Source of the DNA: Agrocybe praecox
Taxonomy: Eukaryota; Basidiomycota; Agaricomycetes; Agaricales; Agrocybaceae
Assembly: GCA_964017145.1 (NCBI GenBank)
Contig: OZ024849.1
Location: 2,914,001-2,978,000, forward strand
DNA: 64,000 nt
Reading direction: 5' to 3'
Numbering within the stretch: the stretch's first letter is position 1; each line of letters starts with the position of its first letter. Made by a program: the position numbers and the translations under genes. The notes below the pieces were generated by a model. The model worked only from the letters and a program-made list of their open reading frames with translations. It had not been told where the DNA came from and made no database searches. Positions 12,023-23,715 of this stretch are shown here, piece after piece.

Positions 12023-13989
12023 CTAATGGAAGAGGACGACGGCGCCTACTCCAGCAAGGACCGACCAGAGAGCGACCAATGGGTACATCTGCCCACTCAC
12101 GTTGGTGCCTTTGGCCGAGCTGGAATTACCGGAGGATGTGCCGTTACTACTGGAACCTGCAGAGGTCGCCGCAGAAGAACCACCGGTGGACTGCGACCCA
12201 GCGTTGTTAGAAGTAGCAGTCACACCGCTCGCACCGCCGCTGGTGTTCTGGGTAGCACCTGAGGTAGCGGTCGGGTTCGCGAGGTCAACTCCGTTAGAGA
12301 TGGAGGCGGTGGTGACGCAGTTGGACGAAGAGGGCGTGGAGAATGCAGATGCGGGTGTCGAAAGGTCGCCGACTGTGTATACGCTCCCGCTGTCGAGGGT
12401 GCCGGTGAAGCGCTGGGCGAAGGTGGAGAATACGGGGGTACCGTTTACGGTAGCGGTTGGGTACCATCCTGGGGGGTCTGTGTTGGAGGTAGATAATTGT
12501 AAGCTTCAAGTGTAGGTATAGAGGGGGTGGGGAAATTTTAAGACTTACATGCAACGTCTGCATCACAGCTCTCGCTAAAGAAAAGAAGGAAAAACATCTT
12601 CAGTGGAGTGAAAATAATCCAGGAAAAATCGGACTCACAAAGTTCCATTGATGTTATAATTTCCAGGCATGACGAACCCACAGCCCATGAGGTCAAGTTC
12701 GTGCCAGCACATAGCAGCAGCGCTGTATGTAGAATTAGCATTCGTGCACACCCTCATACAGAATTGGCCGTTTCCCTGTAGCAATCCCAATGTTAATGAG
12801 GGCTGCGCGCCTTTAGAATTAAATAAATCTGGACTCACGATGTAAAGCTGGCGAACACACGCAAAAAATCATTACTATAATGAGCTCCGTGAACATAGAG
12901 AAGATAACGCGAAAACTTACCATCCATTCAGCAAAGTTCTCATCCGTCCCAGTGATATTTGAAGTGACATTTCCACCTACGGGGTTACCGTCTCCCAGCG
13001 CGCCGTGGGGGTCGAGTTCACTGCATTTTTTTAAACGTTGAGACCTCTAGATTTTTAGACAAGTTTATGGGTGAATTCAACTCACCCTCCGAAATCACCA
13101 GCGGGGATGTTGATCTTGGTCAAATCGCCGTATCCCATGACTTGGACGTAGAAGTCTGCATTAAAGTTCAAAAAATTGAGATCCTCGTCAGCATAGTACT
13201 AAATCACGCAGCAAACACAACCCACCCGTCTTAAGGAATGAAACACCCGTGATCGTACCATCAGGTATAAGACGCGCATTGTTGCGTGGTTTGGTGCACC
13301 AGGCGACTTCGAATGCCTATTTATAGACCAGATCAGTTCAGATATGTGTGTGATCTTTTATTAGATCCGGGTTTAAAAATATCCAAATAAATGATTTGTA
13401 TTAGATCGGAAAGGGATGGAAACGGGACTGAAGTTTTTTTTGAGATGTGGATAGGGACGAACGTCGGAGATGATGGAAACGAGGCACAGGACGGGTAGAT
13501 GTCGCCGTTTGTCTCTCAGTCCGTCCGTCCGCATATGTACGAGGAAGAGGGGAGAAATGCAAGGGGAAGAAAAAGGGAAGGACAACCACATACCTCTGAG
13601 TCCGAGATAGGCTGCACTGTAGGCGGAGCGAAGAGACAGAAATCCTACGATGAATAGTTAGTTTTTGGCACTGATACAAACGCAAACGTAGACACAAATG
13701 CAGGCGGGCGGGCGTGTAATGTACAGTAATTCCGTTCCCACCGGTACCGTCCAACTGTCCACCCTTCCACGGTTCATAACCAAAAAAAACGTACATCGAC
13801 CGAATTGACAGTCAACAACCTCGCCATACTCGTCTGGTTAATCGCCGTTCCAAGTGTAGGTTCGGGCGGGTTCGTCACGCCCATGGTGCCCGTGCCTAGG
13901 ACACCCACTGGGAAGGTCGTACCGTCAGCTGAGACGCCTGCGGGTAGGAGGAGCAGGGATGCTGCGAGGGGGAGGAGGGTAGAAAGCAT
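12023..13989 (-). CDS. Secreted GPI-anchored glycoprotein, 'macrofage activating glycoprotein' type, copy 1
   Basis: Nine exons on the minus strand: 13795-13989, 13594-13644, 13226-13316, 13086-13155, 12921-13020, 12839-12847, 12639-12775, 12549-12574 and 12023-12477. They sum to 1134 nt, 377 aa. A signal peptide (MLSTLLPLAASLLLLPAGVSA) precedes the body, which has conserved stretches DFCLFAPP, EVAWCTKPRNNARLIPDG, DFYVQVMGYGDLTKINI, CMRVCTNANSTYSAAAMCW and YPPGWYP. A Ser/Thr/Gly stalk and a hydrophobic GPI tail (LWSVLAGVGAVVLF) end it. I know this domain order from agaricomycete proteins labelled macrofage activating glycoprotein; its native role is unknown, presumably at the cell wall. Exon 6 is a 9-nt microexon encoding LYI. 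The gene runs convergent to MON2. The last exon needs the acceptor ...cacag before ACCCCCC, because the nearer AG leads to a stop. Confidence 0.85.
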
Positions 13990-14554
13990 TGTTTCAGATT
14001 TGTTCGTTTTTTGTGTGTGTTTTTGGGTTTGGGAGCGAGCGGTCGAGGTAGGACCTCAAGAAATTAGCGCTGGAGAAAAAAGCAAAGCAAAAGCGAGAAA
14101 GAGGAGAAGGGAGGTTAGTGATGGTAGTAGTAAAGAAGAAAGTCAAAGGCGTCAAATTTAAATCCTTTACTCAGGCCCAGGACAGCCCACGGCTGGTGGG
14201 GTGGTGACTGCGGAACCGTGTTCCACCTTGTTCCACCCTGTGGAGATATCATATGCGTCTACGTAAGTACACTGCATATCATAATGGTATTTTTAGTTTT
14301 GCCGGTGGGTTATAAATTATCATGCCGTGAGGTTATTATTAGATATTAATTGTACCCGACATTGAACCTCAAGCTCAAGGTCCATTGGGTAGAACACGGT
14401 TTTGTGTATAGAGCATTTCATGAAGCCCGCCAATTCTATGAGCGCGGAAAAGGAATTCGTTGCGCTCAGACGAAGAGATTTTCGTTAGACATGAAAACAT
14501 ATTTTTTCAAATAACATGACACAACGTGACGCGTGACGCGGGGCTCCCAGACAG
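13990..14554. other. Upstream region of the glycoprotein gene and duplication junction
   Basis: On the minus strand the 5' flank is pyrimidine-rich directly upstream of the ATG, with an AT-rich TTTAAATT near 14155. Unit 1 ends near 14545 and unit 2 begins near 14555 inside MON2 exon 12 sequence. Confidence 0.5.
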
Positions 14555-15450
14555 AAGGGAAGAAAACTTTGACCTTGCTCTCATCGCGTCTCTGGAAATC
14601 GATGTTGTGCCGCACCTGTGAGGACCTCTAGTGCCCGACTGATTTCCCAGCTATGGAAAATACTACAACGAGGTAGCAAAATCTATGAATTGGAAGATAT
14701 GGACTTCCGTTCTTCCTCCTCGAGTCAATCTATTCCAAACTCTCCTAAGGGAGGTAAAACGAATGGAACCTCGAAGCGGTCTCCTTCACCTCCCTTGAGT
14801 ATGAGCCCGCCTTCCGCAGTTGTCAAAGTATACCTCGACGCGCATTACCCAGACCGCGGTTCCACTGACTTTGGGAATCTTCTGCCACGCGAGAGGTTCT
14901 CGTATTGGTGCTTCGATTTATTATTCTTAATTTGCTCTGATGTCACTCGCGGTAAGCTGTGGAATATCATCGTAACAATTCTGATTTCTTATTTCATTTC
15001 CTCTGTAGATCAAGAGGATTCTCGAAGACGCCTCTCTGCTTTGTGCTTGCCGTCTTTACTAAACCGTTGTAGAATAACGTTAGTGAGTTACGTAGCCGAT
15101 GAGTCCGAGTCGCTTAGAGGCAATATGCCATTCCCAAGGTCCGCACTGCTTCTCGACTGTATATCATTTAGCGGGCATTCAACGATTCTTTTCTAGGGAA
15201 AAGAAGAGGAACTTTCTATGTGCTGCGAAAGATACTAGAACCGTCTTTGGCTTTGTCAGATAAACCAACCGAATATTGTATCAATCAACTAGGTAATTCG
15301 CCTTCCTTTTTTTTTTTTCAACAAAAAAACACATAACTAATTCGTCTGTAATATCAACCATCGATTGGTGCTGAACTCTCTATACCCAAGAACCCACAAG
15401 ACCTCACACCAGACTCGGTCAAGCGTTCTACAGTTACCCATCTGTTCAGT
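14555..15450 (+). pseudogene. Truncated MON2 fragment (exons 12-15 remnant)
   Basis: Copy of MON2 exon 12 (partial) through the start of exon 15. It lacks all upstream exons and has no promoter of its own. Exon 12 carries small deletions relative to the parent, which change the frame near 14620. Exon 14 is shortened (the LWSGSMW segment is missing). Most of exon 15 is deleted: after the equivalent of VTHLF, sequence jumps to the 3' flank. The open frame at 14618-15196 is only exon 12 read on through an intron. It is a by-product of the segmental duplication. Confidence 0.85.
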
Positions 15451-15932
15451 GAGTAGTACCTAGGTACCTCGTAATCGTAATCCTATTAGCTTTGGGGGTT
15501 ATTTAATACCTAATTTATTTTCTTTTTCTGCTTTTATTTCATTTTTGTTCACAAGTACAGCAGGCAATGCTGTGGTTGAAAGTAGGTGCCAGAATCTACC
15601 ATCCAGGCTCGACACTTATCGCGAACTTAAAGGTAAGTAAGATATATTGTCCGTAGTTAAGCCGAGGGCCGAAAGCCAAACGAGTAAATAACGACGAACA
15701 TGCGTACTACTAAATCAGTCAGTGGTAAATAATAAGTAGTACAAAAACTCTTGCGTGCAGTTGATTTCAATATGGTAAGTAAGTAAAGTAAAGAGCGGTA
15801 TAGACGTGATGACTCGTGCAGCATAGCATGGCCAGAGGTCATTGAATAGAGAAGTTTAAGTTCGTTGGCGGACACTGGCACTGGCCCAATTATACATAGC
15901 ACATGTCGTGTTCATCGTGACGCTGCGGGCGC

Positions 15933-17924
15933 CTAATGGAAGAGGACGACGGCGCCTACTCCAGCAAGGACCGACCAGAGAGCGACCAATGGGTACATCT
16001 GCCCACTCACATTGGCGCCCTTTGCCGAGCTGGGCCTACCAGATGCTGTACCGCTACTGCTTGAACCTGCAGAGGTCCCCGCAGAAGAACCACTCGTAGG
16101 CCGCGACCCGGCGGCATTATTAGAAGTGGGCGTCACACCGCTCGCACCGCCACTGGTGTTCTGGGAAGTGCCTCCAGTAGCGGTCGGGTTCGCGAGGTCA
16201 ACTCCGTTAGAGATGGAGGCGGTGGTGACGCAGTTGGATGAGGAGGGCGTGAAGAATGCAGATGCGGGTGTTGAAAGGTCGCCGACTGTGTATACGCTCC
16301 CTCCGGCGAGGGTGCCAGTGAAGCGCTGGGCGAAGGTGGAGAATACAGGGGTGCCGTTTACGGTGGCGGTTGGGTACCATCCTGGGGGGTCTGTGTCGGA
16401 GGTAGATAATTGTAAGCTTTAAGTGTATGTGGGAGGTGGGGGGTGTCAGGACTCACATGCGACGTCTGCCTCGCAGGTCTCGCTTAAGAAAAGAAAGAAA
16501 AATATCTTCAGTGGAGTGAAAATAATCCAGGAAAAATCGGACTCACAAAGTTCCATTGACGTTATAATTTCCAGGCATGACAAACTCACAGCCCATGGCG
16601 TCAAGTTCATGCCAGCACATAGCAGCAGCGCTGTATGTAGAATTCGCATTCGTGCACACCCTCATACAGAATTGGCCGTTTCCCTATTGTAATCCCGATA
16701 TTAATGAGGGCTGCGCGCCTTTAGAATTAAATAAATCTGGACTCACGATGTAAAGCTGGCGGGCACACGCATCAAAAAACATATAATGAGCTCCGTGAAC
16801 ATGGAAAAGATAATGCGAAAACTTACCATCCATTCAGCAAAGTTCTCATCCGTCCCAGTGATATTCGAAGTGACGTTCCCACCTACGGGGTTACCGTCTC
16901 CCAACGCACCGTGGGGGTCAAGTTCGCTGCATTTTAATAATGTTGAGATCTCTAAATCTTTAGACAAGTTTGTGGGTGAATTCGACTCACCCTCCGAAAT
17001 CACCAGCGGGGATGTTGATCTTGGTCAAATCGCCGTATCCCATGAGTTGGACGTAAAAGTCTGCATTAAAATTCAAGCCATCATCAGCATAGTACTACAT
17101 CACGCAGCAAACACAACCCACCCGTCTTAAGGAACGAAACACCCGTGATCGTACCATCAGGTATAAGACGCGCATTGTTGCGTGGTTTGGTGCACCAGGC
17201 GACTTCGAATGCCTATTTATAGACCAGATCAGTTCAGATATGTGTGTGATCTTTTATTAGATCCGGGTTTAGAAATACCCAAATAAATGATTTGTATTTA
17301 GATTAGAAAGGGGTGGGAACGGGACGAAGTTTTTTTTTGAGATATGGATAGGGACGGAGATGATGGAAACGAGGCACAGGACGGGTAGATGTCGCCGTTT
17401 GTCTTTCAGTTTGTCCATCCGCATGTGTACGGGGAAGAGGGAAGGAATGCAAGGGGACGAAAAATGAAAGGACAACCACATACCTCTGAGTTGGGGATAG
17501 ACTGCAGTGTAGGCGGAGCGAAAAGGCAGAAATCCTACGGTGAATCGTTAGTTTGGGGCACTGATATAAACGCAGACGTAGACACAAATACGGGCGGGCG
17601 GGCGTGTAATATACAGTAATCCCGTTCCAACGCTACCGTCCAGCCCAAGTCCAACTGTCCAAACTCAAACATTCTCAAATCCCACAAACTTCCTCAAAAA
17701 CCCAAATAGAAAGTAGAGAAAAAACGCACATCAACAGAGTTAACAGTCAACAACCTCGCCATACTCGTTTGGTTGATCGCCGTTCCAAGTGTAGGTTCGG
17801 GTGGGTTCGTCACACCCATGGTGCCCGTGCCTAGGACGCCCACTGGGAAGGTCGTACCGTCAGCTGAGACGCCTGCAGGTAGGAGGAGCAGGGATGCTGC
17901 GAGGGGGAGGAGGGTGGAAAGCAT
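15933..17924 (-). CDS. Secreted GPI-anchored glycoprotein, 'macrofage activating glycoprotein' type, copy 2
   Basis: Nine exons matching copy 1: 17730-17924, 17484-17534, 17122-17212, 16991-17060, 16827-16926, 16747-16755, 16547-16683, 16457-16482 and 15933-16390. They sum to 1137 nt, 378 aa. Every splice site, including the 9-nt microexon 16747-16755, is preserved and the frame is open throughout, so this copy is probably functional. Differences from copy 1 cluster in the Ser/Thr/Ala stalk (for example SGSSAGTSAGSSSSGTASG) and in introns. The signal peptide and GPI tail are essentially identical to copy 1. Two intact genes of the same kind in tandem may raise dosage or allow divergence. Confidence 0.85.
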
Positions 17925-18515
17925 TGTTTCAGATTTGTTCGTTTTTTGTGTGTGTGTTTGTGTGTAGGAGCGAGCGGTCGAGGTAGGACCTCAAAATTAG
18001 CGCTGGAGAAAAACCCAAAGCAAAAGCAAAAGCGAGAAAGGAGAATGGAGGTTAGTGATGGTAGTAGAAAGAAAGAAAGTCAAAAGAGTGAAATTTAAAT
18101 CCTTTACTCAGGCCCAGGACTCGTGGCATGGTGACTGCAGGACCGTGTTCCAGGCTTAACTTCCCTTCAAGTTTTGGCTCAACTTCTCTGCCAACTTCGT
18201 ACAAGTCGACATCAAAGTCGGAGTCAAAAGTTGGGCTAAAAGTTGGCCATTGTGAATCGCCCTAATGGTATTTTTAGATCCTGTGGGGTTATTATTAGAT
18301 ATTGATGTTATGTACATACCTGATATCAAACCTCAAGGCCTCAAGGCCCATTCGTAGAACACAGTTTTGTGTAATAGAGCATTTCATGAAGCCCGCCCAT
18401 TCTATTAGAGCGGGAAAAATCGATTTCTTGTATACAGATGAAGAGATTTTCGTGAGACTTGAAAACATATTTTTTACAAATAACATGACACGACGTGACG
18501 CGTGACGCGGGGCGC

Positions 18516-19842
18516 CCGGGCTGTGGGCCATATTTATAGCACTCGTTTGATCACATACATGTACATCGCCATAGATAGGTATAGATAGAATAGCAGTAGA
18601 TACACGGAGAAGGCGATCTTTCACCGTTTATTGAACTTCGTTATTACCATAATGCCCCATATGTACACTCGGTAGTGGTAGGAGACTTAGCGATACGAAA
18701 TTTTTTAAAACGCAGGATGAAATCCAGCGTCGAGAGAATGTGAACGAGCATCATGGAGATCACATGTAAATATGCCTTCCTATAGGGCAAATCAACCCAG
18801 AAACCTGAATCCGGAACTATCACGAACGTTGGATTTTAGAGTAGGAACTTGCTTGTCAAATTTTCGTGACAGGAGGTATTTATTAAGCAAGTGAATGATA
18901 CTAACAATACTAGGACGGTGTTGAAAAATGTCAACTACTCCGAGGCTGAAAATACTCTTCTTAGACAGATCGAATTTCGGACGAGTCGAGAGGAGGCTGC
19001 GTAACTTGAACTTTTGACTCGCTAGCACTGAGCAGTTCACATCCATATATGTTTCAGTAGTAGTATCTAACTTTTTCAAGGAAGACTCGCAAAGGTCATC
19101 TCGGCCGTCTAATAATCCATTTGGGAGATGGCGATGACTTGTGACTGTCGGTAAAGTAATCCATAGTCGAATAATCGTTAACGAGCTGGACGTGAGCGGG
19201 TGTCGTTTGCCGCGATCTGACGACCGAAGGACGATAATCGATTAGCCAGCCTCAGCCCCAGCCTCGACACCTACGCCTAGGCTTCCGTATAGTAGCTTGT
19301 ATCCAGACGTAGGTGCGCACCCTACGTACGATGCGGCTGCGGCTGCCCAGTACCAGTAAGTACCAGTACCAATATCAATACCAGTGCCTGCCATGTAAGT
19401 ATGTCGTCGGAGATGGACTGGTCGCGATTCAATTAATATTTAGCCTCAATCCAACAGGGTCGGGCAGTACAGCACCGACAGGGAATGAGGATCATTACGG
19501 AGGGTATAATGTGAGGAACAGAGCCAAAGACTCGGCAAGGACGGACGCGAATATTTTGGTGGGCGTGATGTGTAGTCTTAGTTTTTTTTTTTAAAAATCG
19601 ACAAAGGCGCGTGACCGAAATATGTATGTAAAAATAGTAATCAGATATCCGGTACGCCCGTATATCCTTTTCGCAACCGTTATACAAACATGACTCATTC
19701 TCCTTTAGTGAACGGCATAATAAATTGTAAACTGATACCTATACCCTCATTCACCTCTTAGACAAACAAATAAAATCATAAACATTTATCTCCTTCTCAC
19801 GGATTCGAAATCCCGAGACCAACCCCAGATCCAACAAGAAAA
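18516..19842. other. Intergenic region with duplicated fragments
   Basis: Sequence near 18797-18862 has a reverse-complement copy near 28838-28900. 19081-19335 has a direct copy at about 28920-29165. A short ACCAGT/CCAGTA microsatellite-like stretch lies at 19345-19390 and resembles, in inverted orientation, the tract near 32800-32850. A 95-codon minus-strand frame at 18792-19079 has no recognisable family and is not called. Confidence 0.5.
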
Positions 19843-21196
19843 ATGGCATCCGAACAAGCGCCCAGCTACGAAATAGTCGTAGTGCAGAATCTAGAGGAGC
19901 GCCAACAGTGCCACGATATGGTATTTGTTCCACCTTCAGCTCGATCCTATCTCCACTTGGGTTAATTCTTTTCCCCCATACTATGTTACTACAGTTGTCT
20001 CCCTCTTAACCCATACCCCTCATAACCCATAACCCCTTCTAACCCATACTTTTTTTGATCCACCAAGTTGGTTCGCAGGGAAAACCGACCCATAACCCAT
20101 AAACCCCTCATAACCCATACCCCATACCCCTTTTGGAAAAAAACCCATAAGTTTTGCCCTAAAAACTACCGTATTTATGCTACATGAGGAACATTTAGGA
20201 CGAATCTAACATGAGATTGTGTCATGAAACACCTTTTTAAGCTAGTTTATATGATCAAATGAAAGAAAAGTGCTGGTCCAGATGCCCAAACACCTTCAAC
20301 ATGCGTGAGAACATTCAATTCAAGGATCAAGACGACGTCGGCAACACTTTTATTAGCATATATGGTTCATATTGTAATAAAAATACAAGTTTCCGGCCAT
20401 TAACCATCCATTTATGACTAACTGTAACATGCTAAAGATTTGTTTTCTCTCGATTTTTATGTTTCTATTTTTAGCATATCCCTCATACCCCATGACCCCT
20501 CATAACCCATACTTTCAGCCGTCCACCGACAGGTATGGGTTATGAGGGAGACAACTGTAGCGCATGCAGGTATTCCATCATGAACAAGGGTCTCTTCGAG
20601 AAACCGAGGTCGATGAGTACGTTTTGACATAATCCCATGGAATCTCAACGAAAAATACCGAGACACGCTCGCTTGTCAGCTTGGAAGACATGGCTACACA
20701 TTTTCTCTTGAGGATGACTCCCTCCCTCACTCCCATGGGAACTATTCGCGCGGTCAAGTTCCCCGGAGAGGATTATTACAAGCTCACGCGCCTCGTAGTC
20801 CTCCCAGAGTATCGTAACTACAAGTTTGGCCGCGCTCTCGTGGAAGCCTTCCACGATTGGATCAGACGGGACGCACTGAAAAATCTCAAAGGAAACGATG
20901 TCAACTTTGTGGAAATAGTTTGTCATTCCCAAACTCAGGCGATGGGTTTCTATGCCAAGTGAGTTGGGTCCTCTTTAATGAATTCTGTACTGAGTTTGGC
21001 TCATCTTTGATCCCCGTTGTATCTCTTGTGTCTAGGTTGGGATATGAATCTGAAGTAAGCAAGCTCTCTGCCTCATGTATGATTGGCTCTAGATCTTGGA
21101 TCTCTCTTTCCTGTTTCTTAGGGTCCCGAATTCGACGAAGATGGAGGACCTCATCAAAAGATGATTCATCGTATGCCATTACGACCGTCGTCTTGA
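19843..21196 (+). CDS. GNAT-family N-acetyltransferase
   Basis: Exons 19843-19920, 20570-20616, 20680-20958, 21036-21054 and 21122-21196 sum to 498 nt, 165 aa. The start is the ATG in aaaATGGCATCC, giving YEIVVVQNLEERQQCHDM, a usual opening for small fungal GNATs. The acetyl-CoA binding region is LTRLVVLPEYRNYKFGRALVEA (motif A, with the R-x-x-x-x-G-R/K-A loop); the C-terminal CHSQTQAMGFYAKLGY matches motif B. Small GNATs transfer acetyl from acetyl-CoA to an amine; the substrate cannot be told here. The first intron is 649 bp instead of the usual ~50-60 because a MITE sits in it. Exon 2 uses donor GTACGT inside GATGAGTAC, which keeps the frame into exon 3. Confidence 0.82.
19992..20557. mobile_element. 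Tc1/mariner-type MITE in the GNAT first intron
   Basis: 566 bp flanked by a TA target duplication (19990-19991 and 20558-20559). The ends are inverted repeats starting CAGTTGTCTCCCTC. Subterminal sequence is filled with variants of AACCCATAA/CCTCATAACCC, repeated many times near both ends, and the middle is AT-rich. There is no coding capacity. TA duplication plus CAGT ends fits a non-autonomous Tc1/mariner derivative. Confidence 0.8.
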
Positions 21197-21513
21197 TGAC
21201 GTATACGGTATACGTCAAAGCGGAGAAATCACTGACCTATTAACGTAGATACTATGTATATGTTATTTACAGGACAGTTCTTATATGTAACAACATATAT
21301 ATATTAGGGGGGTATGTTATACACACGATGTCCAATATATCGTCAAAAAAGTTATAATAACACAAACCGTAAGGAATGATGCAATCCCTGAGCGCGAGAA
21401 AGGGCATGATGGGTCGTAAATGGTAGCACACATAGGAACGAAGTTACGAAAACGGCAAATCGGGAGAGAAATCGAAAAGATCAGGAACACATATGGATAA
21501 ATAAATAAAATGT
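21197..21513. other. Intergenic region
   Basis: AT-rich sequence after the GNAT stop, including a TATATATATT stretch near 21294. Nothing else recognised. Confidence 0.4.
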
Positions 21514-21849
21514 CTACGAGTGAATGGGTCGCTCCGAGCCGTCGTCAGTGGTAAATCCTTCAACGCTCGCGCTTTCAGACTCCATCTTGACGAATGGAAA
21601 GTGCGGACTTCCTGGCAAGATGCTGAAATTGATACTGGTACCAAAAGCAGTTGCACCTTCGTACAATCGTCTGGCAGCTTCGTATTCCATCTTCTCTTGT
21701 TCGGCTTGGGCCAAGAATGGCTAAACAATAGGGTGGTCGATCATGGACATAGAAATATGGAAGTCAAATAACGGGGGGTCGTTGGTGAATGCAAATTGAA
21801 TGTTGGCTTGAAAGGAGGACAATACATTGAGACTGGGGATGCGAGACAT
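21514..21849 (-). pseudogene. Fragmentary minus-strand gene with HMG-box-like tail
   Basis: From an ATG at 21849 a short frame (MSRIPSLNVLSSFQANIQF...) ends at a TAG that is also a good AG acceptor. The following frame down to 21514 reads PFLAQAEQEKMEYEAARRLY, reminiscent of the third helix of an HMG box, and continues to a Ser/Glu-rich end. The first two-thirds of an HMG box are missing, so this is either a remnant or a gene with exons I could not place. Confidence in function is low. Confidence 0.3.
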
Positions 21850-22310
21850 GGCGTAATACGAGGAGGACGAGTCCTTATATAATTACTAGGACTACTTGTA
21901 GAGGGGAAGAGCATTCGTTATCTGGAACAATGATATTAGTGTTTTCGCTGGTCTTGCTTTAAATCCTAACTTTAGGATTATAAATTATGCTCCATTTAAA
22001 CTCTTACATTTCCGATAACACAAGCAACGTTCGTTATGTTTCTCGAAATCAACAAGGTTAAAAAGATATCTAAGAAATCGAATTTGGGCGCGTTAGGTGA
22101 ATCCAGGGGATTTAGGCATGTGATGTCGACCGAAATGGGCCGAAACAGTCCATATCTTCTTACAAACCGACCACCATTCTGTTCCCGACGTCGACGACAT
22201 CCACCGCGTATCCAGCTAAGGCATTGTGTAAACTGAAAGAATACAATCATAGGAACCATGTTAGTCTTTCTGATTTCAGGATCGTTCGCCACTTACGACA
22301 TGATTAATTT

Positions 22311-23715
22311 CTAATCATCCCTGCGTTTGCGCTTACGCCCACCAGTCCTAAGTCGAATCGTGAGTGACGATGTGAGTAAAAGACATAACAGACTGACATG
22401 TCTCCTGTTTGCGAATTCTCGCCCGGTCTCTCTAGCAAGATCGTCCTACTAAACATGCCCGGTATTCCTTGTCCTTCTACTGGGAGTCGGTCCAGGTCAT
22501 AGTCCTTAGCCAGCTTTTCTTCGACTTCCTCGACGAAGCACGATCCGTACGGGTGGCTGAGACTATGATCTGAGTGTATATATCATTCCCAGAAGTAAAT
22601 TCACTTACTCTTTGGCTCGGGGCTTTCTTTTCTTTGGTAATATGGCAGGATTTGGACCGCTCGACGGTGAGAAAGATGGAGCGGGAGATAAACGGATTGT
22701 CTGCAAGGGGTAAGATGGGCGAGAGGGTGTCCCTGCCTCTAACGGGATGCCAGAGGGGGTGCCGGCGGGGGATGATGATTCCACGATTGCGCTCGTGTGC
22801 ACATCAATGTCAGTAACTGCTAGATGTAAAAACCTTTTTTATTACGTTAGTTCATATCTTGCCTCTCATTCGCCTTTGATGAAATGATTGCTTACTCTGC
22901 CTTCTCTGTTTCGTTCCCAGTGATGGAATTTGACGACGACGGCGAAGCAGCCGTTCCACAGTCCCATCTTTGCACAATCATGTGAGTAAAGGTTTCTTTT
23001 ATACAAGCTCAAAGAGCTTACTGTGCTTGATATTTTTCAGGGATTGAGAGGCTTGTAAGGAGCTGACTGGATATAGGGTAACGTGGGTATGGCGAATACA
23101 GGTTCGATGATATTGGCGGTTCAACGGGTGGATCCATGGACAACGGTCTCCGATAGGACACCGGTGAGCTCCACATTGGACTCGACGGTACTGCTGTTTC
23201 GTCAGAAAAGCTTTGCAGGTAAATCAGCAAACATCTTATGTTATTATAAGTGGATACCTTACCGTGTCCTCTTTGCCACCCTGTGGTAGTCTTCCCCAGA
23301 AAATCCAAACAAGGCCACCTGCAGAAAGGACAGCTCTGCTGCTGCTGTTGGGGAATCAAACGTGCCAATCCAAGAATTTCCCCCTTCCTCGATTAGCCTG
23401 GAGTGGGCATCAGTGCAAATCCATCAAGAGCTCGGTTCCCTTTACTTGCCTTTGGCCATTCCCCTGCATGTTGTCCATGTGGCACATCCTATTGGAGTGC
23501 GCGGGCCATTCATGTGAATGGCCAGACATAAATTGTAATGCGATGCTGAGCTCTTCATGTGAGCCGTTCCAATGATTCCCTCCATAGGTCAACGGGAAAG
23601 GTAGGCTGTGAGAAGTTGTTGGGTTGAACATATCCTTCCCCTTGTCATTTGAGTATGAGTCCATCCTAGGGCCTGCGTCCGTCATATAGGGGAAATTGGG
23701 GGTGTGATGGTTCAT
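22311..23715 (-). CDS. Unknown nuclear-type protein, copy A
   Basis: Seven exons on the minus strand: 23450-23715, 23263-23397, 23022-23210, 22896-22967, 22609-22791, 22398-22562 and 22311-22347, summing to 1047 nt, 348 aa. The first intron starts with GC (AG|GCAAGT), a regular minor donor type, and this is what keeps the frame. The N-terminus is polar and His/Met-rich. Exon 2 holds a short ordered-looking segment with WIGTFDSPTAAAELSFL, faintly like the end of an AP2-type fold. The middle is Pro/Ser-rich, and the last third has basic clusters (KKRKPRAK, GRKRKRR) suggesting nuclear import. I do not recognise the family. An intact, strongly diverged paralog lies at 29613-31088 in block B2. Confidence 0.68.

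Larger units (their letters stand above)
10369..14545. repeat. Segmental tandem duplication, unit 1
   Basis: About 4.2 kb, running from MON2 exon 12 through the end of MON2, the whole minus-strand glycoprotein gene and its promoter, to the shared end sequence gcgtgacgcgggg. It recurs head-to-tail immediately downstream. Coding sequence of the glycoprotein gene is well conserved between the units; introns and flanks show small indels. Confidence 0.85.
14555..18515. repeat. Segmental tandem duplication, unit 2
   Basis: Second unit of the tandem duplication, about 3.96 kb, ending with the same gcgtgacgcgggg sequence as unit 1. It carries a deletion in MON2 exon 15. Near 18150-18240 a short AACTT/AAGTT-rich segment is not shared with unit 1 and may be a small later insertion. 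Confidence 0.85.

Noticed and set aside
14618..15196. 192-codon frame read as a new protein
   Set aside because: It is MON2 exon 12 read through an intron in the duplicated, truncated copy.
20000..20530. CATAACCC repeats as an interstitial telomere
   Set aside because: The unit is not TTAGGG, and the tract is bounded by inverted repeats with a TA duplication, so a MITE explains it.
23263..23397. Zinc-finger reading CPFC in the unknown gene A
   Set aside because: That reading is in a frame that ends quickly; the GC-AG splice keeps another frame that is conserved in the second copy.
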